From an uncultured Massilia sp. (GTDB lineage: Bacteria > Pseudomonadota > Gammaproteobacteria > Burkholderiales > Burkholderiaceae), in contig CAMLMV010000004.1 of the NCBI GenBank assembly GCA_946481275.1, forward strand, positions 175,975 through 239,974: 64,000 nt of DNA, given 5' to 3'. The notes under the pieces were generated by a model, which was not told where the DNA came from, did not search any database, and worked only from the letters and a program-made list of their open reading frames with translations. Positions 60,560 through 64,000 of this stretch are shown piece by piece (position 1 is the stretch's first letter; each line of letters opens with the position of its first letter). Both the position numbers and the translations under genes were made by a program.

Positions 60560-61255
60560 TTAACCGAGGAAGGCGATCTTCGCGGCCCAGATGCCGTAGA
60601 CGAGCGCGTACGGCAGCACCGCGGCCGTGACGCAGGCGCCGGTCGAGCGTCCCGTCCAGGCCTTCAGGCCGAGCACGGCCAGCGCGATGGACCACACGGA
60701 CGACAGGTCGAGATTCGTGGCGAAGCCGAACCAGGGGCTGGACATCGGCAGGTGCAGCAGCAGGTAGTTGAGCGACACCATGTTCATGTCTTCCGGCGCG
60801 AGGCGGCCGCCCGACGTCAGGATCTGCAGCACCGACAGGGGCACCGTCAGCAGGCGCGGGATGCTGGTCCAGACGGCGAAGCCGAACCACTTGCCGTAGC
60901 CGATACCGGTTCCCATCACCTTGCCCGCCAACAGGTAGTACAGCGCCACGACGGCGCAGATGAGCGGCGTGCCCACCACGGCGCCGATGCCGGAGCTCCA
61001 CATCATCGTCTTCGGCGTCATGAACTGCGCCATCGCGGCCCGGGCTTCCGGGTTCGCAGTCCCTTGGGCCGCCAGCATGTGCTCGCGGAACCAGGCGAAA
61101 TCGAGCGACGTGACGTACCAGCAGCTGACGGCCAGTGTCAGCAGGATCAGGACCACCAGCGGAATGAAGGGGCGGGGTTTGTCCTTCAGCCGCGCGAAAG
61201 TGGGCGAAGGGGCGAGGATGACGTTTCCGATGTCGAAGAGCGGCTGCGTGGCCAT
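60560..61255 (-). CDS. YIP1 family membrane protein
   Basis: A 231-aa protein with about five membrane helices (FIPLVVLILLTLAVSCWY, GAVVGTPLICAVVALYYLLAG, SVWSIALAVLGL and others) and the YIP1-like opening FDIGNVILAPSPTFARLKDKP. Function in bacteria is not established. GGGAG lies before the ATG. It is the first gene of the group with the adaptor and the MacB-type ATPase and permease, which suggests a part in that transport system; this is inference from the 4-base spacing. Confidence 0.85.
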   Translation of the reverse strand: MATQPLFDIGNVILAPSPTFARLKDKPRPFIPLVVLILLTLAVSCWYVTSLDFAWFREHMLAAQGTANPEARAAMAQFMTPKTMMWSSGIGAVVGTPLICAVVALYYLLAGKVMGTGIGYGKWFGFAVWTSIPRLLTVPLSVLQILTSGGRLAPEDMNMVSLNYLLLHLPMSSPWFGFATNLDLSSVWSIALAVLGLKAWTGRSTGACVTAAVLPYALVYGIWAAKIAFLG

Positions 61256-61371
61256 GTGTTGACTCCCTAGTTATTGTCGTCAGGCAGCACCTGCTACCCG
61301 GTGCCCAGCAGTCTAGGGGATTTGCGCCGCTAAAAACTCACCAATTGTCATTACAAAATTGTACATCGGGT

Positions 61372-61953
61372 TCACAGCGCGTCCAGCAACGCGAGCGCCT
61401 GCGTGCGCGCCGCCGCCCGCAGCGAACCGCGCAGCGCCGCATCGTCCGTCGTGCGCGCCAGCACCATGCCGCCCACGCACAACGCGACGATGGCCTGCGC
61501 CCGCTGCTCGCCGTCGGCTTCGTGCGCGAGCGCGCCCGCGTACACGTGCACGAGATTGCGGATCAGCTGCGTGTACGCCTTCTGCGGCGACAGCCCCGCG
61601 CGCGCCACGTCGCCCGGCAATGCATACAACGGGCAATGCGCCTCGATGTTGTCGAACACCTCGTCGCTCAGGTAGATGTCGACCAGCATGCGCGCCAGGT
61701 CGCGCGGCGCGGGCGGCGGCGTGTCCTTGAAATCGGGCTTGAACGGATTGCATCTGCTGAAGCTGGCGACGGCCGCCGCGTACAGATCGTCCTTGCTGTC
61801 GAAATGGTGATAAAAACCGCCGCGCGTCAGGCCGGCCTCGGACATCACGCGGTCGATCGACACCTGTTCGAAGCCATGGCGGTTGAACAGCCGGCGCGCC
61901 GCATGCACGATGCGCTCGCGGGTCTGGGCCTTGTGTTCGCTACTGTAGGGCAT
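61372..61953 (-). CDS. TetR family transcriptional regulator
   Basis: A 193-aa repressor. The N-terminal HTH is typical: RERIVHAARRLFNRHGFEQV, then SIDRVMSEAGLTRGGFYHHF, then SKDDLY. The C-terminal ligand domain (about 75-190) has two cysteines and an Ala-rich helical core. The ATG at 61953 lies 7 bases after AAGGAG; a GTG three bases earlier is less well spaced. It is divergent from a glutathione transferase gene and probably controls it through the palindrome between them. Confidence 0.94.
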   Translation of the reverse strand: MPYSSEHKAQTRERIVHAARRLFNRHGFEQVSIDRVMSEAGLTRGGFYHHFDSKDDLYAAAVASFSRCNPFKPDFKDTPPPAPRDLARMLVDIYLSDEVFDNIEAHCPLYALPGDVARAGLSPQKAYTQLIRNLVHVYAGALAHEADGEQRAQAIVALCVGGMVLARTTDDAALRGSLRAAARTQALALLDAL

Positions 61954-61996
61954 CACGCTTCTCCTTTCGAGAACGGCATTATGCGCGTATTCACAT

Positions 61997-62031
61997 TATG
62001 TTCTTGAACATATTTTGTGGCTGCGTATTCT
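61997..62031 (+). promoter_or_regulatory. Operator palindrome and promoter between tetR and gst
   Basis: A 16-base palindrome TATGTTC-TT-GAACATA at 61997-62012 lies in the 108 bases between the two divergent starts. It covers the -35-like TTGAAC (62004-62009) of a plus-strand promoter whose -10 TATTCT is at 62026-62031 (16-base spacing). A TetR dimer bound here would block the gst promoter and could control its own. Confidence 0.6.
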
Positions 62032-62061
62032 GGTCTCCATTCACCCCAAGGAGACGCGACC

Positions 62062-62712
62062 ATGTACACCCTGACCACCTTCCGTTCGGTTCCCTCGTTT
62101 GCCGTGGGCCACGTGCGCGACCTGCGCGTGCGCTGGGCCCTCGAGGAAGCGGGCCAGCCCTACGACCTGCGCCTGATCGGCTTCGAAGAGAAGGAATCGC
62201 CGGCCTACCGCCGCGAGCAGCCGTTCGCCCAGGTGCCCGTGCTGCACGATGGCGACCTGACGCTGTTCGAAACCGGCGCGATCCTGCTGCACCTGGGCGA
62301 GCGCCATCCGGTCCTGCTGCCGCGCGATCCGGCCGTGCGTGCACAGGCGACCATGTGGATGTTCGCCGCGCTGAATTCGGTCGAACCCTACGTGGGCAAC
62401 CTCGCCAATCTCGTCGCGTTTTCGATGGACCAGCCCTGGGCCGAGGCGCAGCGTCCCGTGCTGGAAGAGATCGCGCTGAAGCGCCTGGGCCAGGTGGACG
62501 ACTGGCTGGAAGGCCGCACCTATCTCGCCGGCGAGTTCGGCGCGGCCGACATCCTCATGACGACCGTCGTGCGCCTGCTCGACGGCATGGGCTACGTCGA
62601 GCGTTTCGCCCGCCTCGCGGCCTGGCGCGACCGCTGCACGGCGCGTCCCGCCTACCGCAAGGCGCTCGCGGCGCAGGTGGCGCAGTACGTCGTCGAACCC
62701 GCGGTGGCCTGA
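62062..62712 (+). CDS. Glutathione S-transferase family protein
   Basis: A 216-aa protein. The thioredoxin-like N-terminal domain (1-80) has the cis-Pro motif QVPVLHDGD and the glutathione-binding FETGAILLHLGER. The all-helical C-terminal domain follows (WLEGRTYLAGEFGAADILM is the N-capping and Asp motif). A Ser/Cys catalytic residue at the N-terminus is not certain (FRSVPSFAVGHV). Likely acts in detoxification. AAGGAG lies 8 bases before the ATG. Divergent from tetR, probably induced when the repressor is released. Confidence 0.92.
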   Translation: MYTLTTFRSVPSFAVGHVRDLRVRWALEEAGQPYDLRLIGFEEKESPAYRREQPFAQVPVLHDGDLTLFETGAILLHLGERHPVLLPRDPAVRAQATMWMFAALNSVEPYVGNLANLVAFSMDQPWAEAQRPVLEEIALKRLGQVDDWLEGRTYLAGEFGAADILMTTVVRLLDGMGYVERFARLAAWRDRCTARPAYRKALAAQVAQYVVEPAVA

Positions 62713-62813
62713 GTTTTTACGGGGCGGTTGCGCGCGGCCCCTCTCTTTATACACCGCGTTTACGCGCTTCGCGGCTACGCTGGTCTCGTCATCACCCGTC
62801 GAAAGGACGCCAT

Positions 62814-63626
62814 ATGTTCGAGATCGTCGCCGTCGCGGCCGCGGGCCTGCTTGCCGCCGCCATCCTGGTATGCGTGCGCAGTTGCGTGGTCTACATCCCC
62901 AACGACAAGATCGGGATCGTGGAAAAGACATGGTCGGGGCGCGGCTCCGTCCACGCCGGTTTCATCGCGCTGCGGGGCGAGGCAGGCTTCCAGCCGGACG
63001 TGCTGCGCGGCGGCTTCCACTTCTTCCCGCCGTTCCAGTACCGCGTGCACCGCCAGAACCTCGTGACGATCCAGCAGGGCACCCTCGCCTACGTATTTGC
63101 GCGCGATGGCCTGCCGATGGCGCCGAGCCAGAACCTGGGCTGCAACAAGGTCGCCGCCGACTTCACCGACGTCGCCGCGTTCCTCGCCCAGGGCGGCCAG
63201 AAAGGCCTGCAGCGCAAGATCCTGCGCGAGGGGACGTATGCCATCAACCTCGCGCAATTCGTCGTGCTGGCCCAGGACCGCGTGTACGCGCTGCCGCTGC
63301 CGGGCGACGCCGACGCCGATGCCAGGGGCGGCATCGGCGGCATCCTGGCGGCCGTCCATGACGACCTCGTGACACGCGGCGGTTTCCGTCCGCTCGTGAT
63401 CCGCGAAGACAAGCTGGCCGTCGTCACCACGCACGAAGGCCAGTCGCTGCCGGAAGGGACGATCGTCGCGCCCATCGTCGGCGCCGATCCGGCCGACGCG
63501 GCGCGTTACCACCACGACTACCAGAACCCGGAAACGTTCATCGACGCGGGCGGCTACAAAGGCCGCCAGTTACAGGTGCTCGTCGAAGGCACGTACTACC
63601 TGAACGCGCGCTTCGCGTCGTGGGAG
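62814..63626 (+). pseudogene. SPFH/band-7 (flotillin-like) protein gene, interrupted by insertion
   Basis: About 271 codons of an SPFH-type protein: an N-terminal membrane helix (VAVAAAGLLAAAILVCVR), then VVYIPNDKIGIVEKTWSG, LRGGFHFFPPFQYRVHRQ, and ILREGTYAINLAQFVVL and VLVEGTYYLNARFASWE. Flotillin-type proteins scaffold membrane microdomains and are usually more than 500 aa. After FASWE the reading frame stays open but no longer matches: it enters sequence of an IS607-like element. The break is placed at about 63622-63632, near a GG dinucleotide, as expected for that family. The rest of the gene would lie beyond the window. Confidence 0.75.
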
Positions 63627-63668
63627 CATGACTCTAGTCGAACTAAAAGTGAACAGGCGTGTCCAACG

Positions 63669-63869
63669 ATGATCATAGAAAACACTCGCGGCATCACATC
63701 GCCCGCCAGGATACTGGGGGTGTCGGTTAAAGCGTTGCAGCGCCGGGAGCGCGAGGGCCGGCTGCGCCCGGCGGCCCGCACCACCACTAATCGGCGCCAC
63801 CACACGGAAAGCCACTTGCGCGCGGCCCTGGAGAATATACATGTTGCTGGCACACCGGATACGGATTGA
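63669..63869 (+). pseudogene. Truncated IS607-type TnpA: MerR-like HTH only
   Basis: A 66-codon frame. ARILGVSVKALQRREREGRL then RPAARTTTNRRHHTESHL is the MerR-like HTH found at the N-terminus of IS607 transposases. A full TnpA has about 200 aa, with a serine recombinase domain after this HTH; here the frame ends 15 codons later and overlaps the tnpB start. Residues where relatives usually have Trp (LQRW) and Tyr (RRxYT) are Arg and His here, consistent with decay. It could still bind DNA, but that is speculation. Confidence 0.75.
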
Positions 63870-64000
63870 CCCGAACCCGGCGCAGCGCGACTATTTTGCG
63901 CGCGCGGCCGGCACCGCGCGCCGCGTCTGGAACTGGGCGCTGGCCGAGTGGAACCGCGCACTGGCCAGCGGCCAGCGGCCCGACGCGATGGCGCTCAAGA
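63841..64000 (+). CDS. tnpB: TnpB (RNA-guided endonuclease family), N-terminal part only
   Basis: 53 codons before the window ends. It opens MLLAHRIRIDPNPAQRDYF and continues ARAAGTARRVWNWALAEWNR, the characteristic TnpB N-terminus (wedge domain start), with ATG at 63841 and GGAG 9 bases upstream. TnpB of IS605/IS607 elements cleaves DNA guided by an RNA made from the element's right end. The RuvC and zinc domains are outside the window, so whether the nuclease is intact cannot be told. Confidence 0.85.
   Translation, partial: MLLAHRIRIDPNPAQRDYFARAAGTARRVWNWALAEWNRALASGQRPDAMALK

Larger units (their letters stand above)
63627..64000 (+). mobile_element. IS607-like element, left end, tnpA remnant and tnpB
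   Basis: From about 63627 to the window end: about 40 bases of left-end sequence, the HTH part of an IS607 TnpA, and the start of TnpB. The serine-recombinase part of tnpA is missing, so the element could not move on its own. The right end and any guide-RNA region lie outside the window. It interrupts the SPFH gene. Confidence 0.7.

Noticed and set aside
61998..63869. A single 623-codon frame running from the tetR-gst gap through gst in another frame to the IS remnant
   Set aside because: The first part overlaps gst out of frame and lacks any family; only the SPFH part from 62814 and the HTH part from 63669 are meaningful.

Overview
The window looks like chromosomal DNA of a high-GC betaproteobacterium of the Oxalobacteraceae, most like Massilia and relatives. 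The assignment rests on gene neighbourhoods I recognise (lysM-dprA-smg-topB facing def-fmt; rsmB-DUF4390-ntrY-ntrX; mreBCD-mrdA-rodA-rlpA facing gatCAB), on a DUF3567 gene typical of betaproteobacteria, and on protein style. It is inference from reading, not from a database search. No rRNA, tRNA or CRISPR array was seen.

Layout. 1-6.1 kb: the end of coq7 (cut by the window edge), an unknown gene, then an ABC ATPase paired with a very large ABC permease fused to an M1 zinc aminopeptidase, and a small orphan antitoxin-like gene. 6.1-15.6 kb: a CHASE3 chemoreceptor with a CheR-docking tail, topB, smg, dprA and a LysM protein on the minus strand, facing def and fmt. 15.7-20 kb: an orphan BrnA-like antitoxin and cobalamin-dependent methionine synthase metH. 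20-26.9 kb: a compact carotenoid operon crtE-crtX-crtY-crtI-crtB with crtZ convergent, encoding a complete route from farnesyl diphosphate to zeaxanthin glucosides, plus a DUF2141 secreted protein. The promoter region of crtE carries two large inverted repeats.

26.9-35.2 kb, minus strand: an EAL/HDOD signalling protein, a class II amidotransferase, DUF3567, a CobW-like protein without a usable nucleotide-binding loop, a shortened NtrX-type regulator lacking the AAA+ domain, its NtrY-type kinase, DUF4390 and rsmB. 35.4-41.7 kb, plus strand: argS, a SPOR protein, dsbA, an SDR oxidoreductase, birA, coaX and a second SPOR protein. 41.6-53.6 kb, minus strand: an isolated lpxD, a TonB-dependent receptor with its own promoter and palindromes, then the rod-shape/elongation operon mreB-mreC-mreD-mrdA-rodA-rlpA. 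53.8-57.2 kb: gatCAB, preceded by a terminator-like hairpin that almost touches the gatC start codon.

57.2-64 kb: a small element of four REP-like repeat copies (two direct, two inverted), a MacAB-type efflux operon with a YIP1 membrane protein, a divergent tetR/gst pair sharing a palindromic operator, and an SPFH/flotillin-type gene interrupted by an IS607-like element. That element keeps only the MerR-type HTH of its TnpA, followed directly by a TnpB (RNA-guided nuclease family) gene that runs off the end.

Most of the window is core housekeeping. The less ordinary parts are the permease-peptidase ABC system, the crt operon control region, the NtrX-like regulator with the overlapping pseudo-GTPase, the hairpin before gatC, the repeat cluster at 57.2-57.4 kb, and the decayed IS607/TnpB unit at the right edge.
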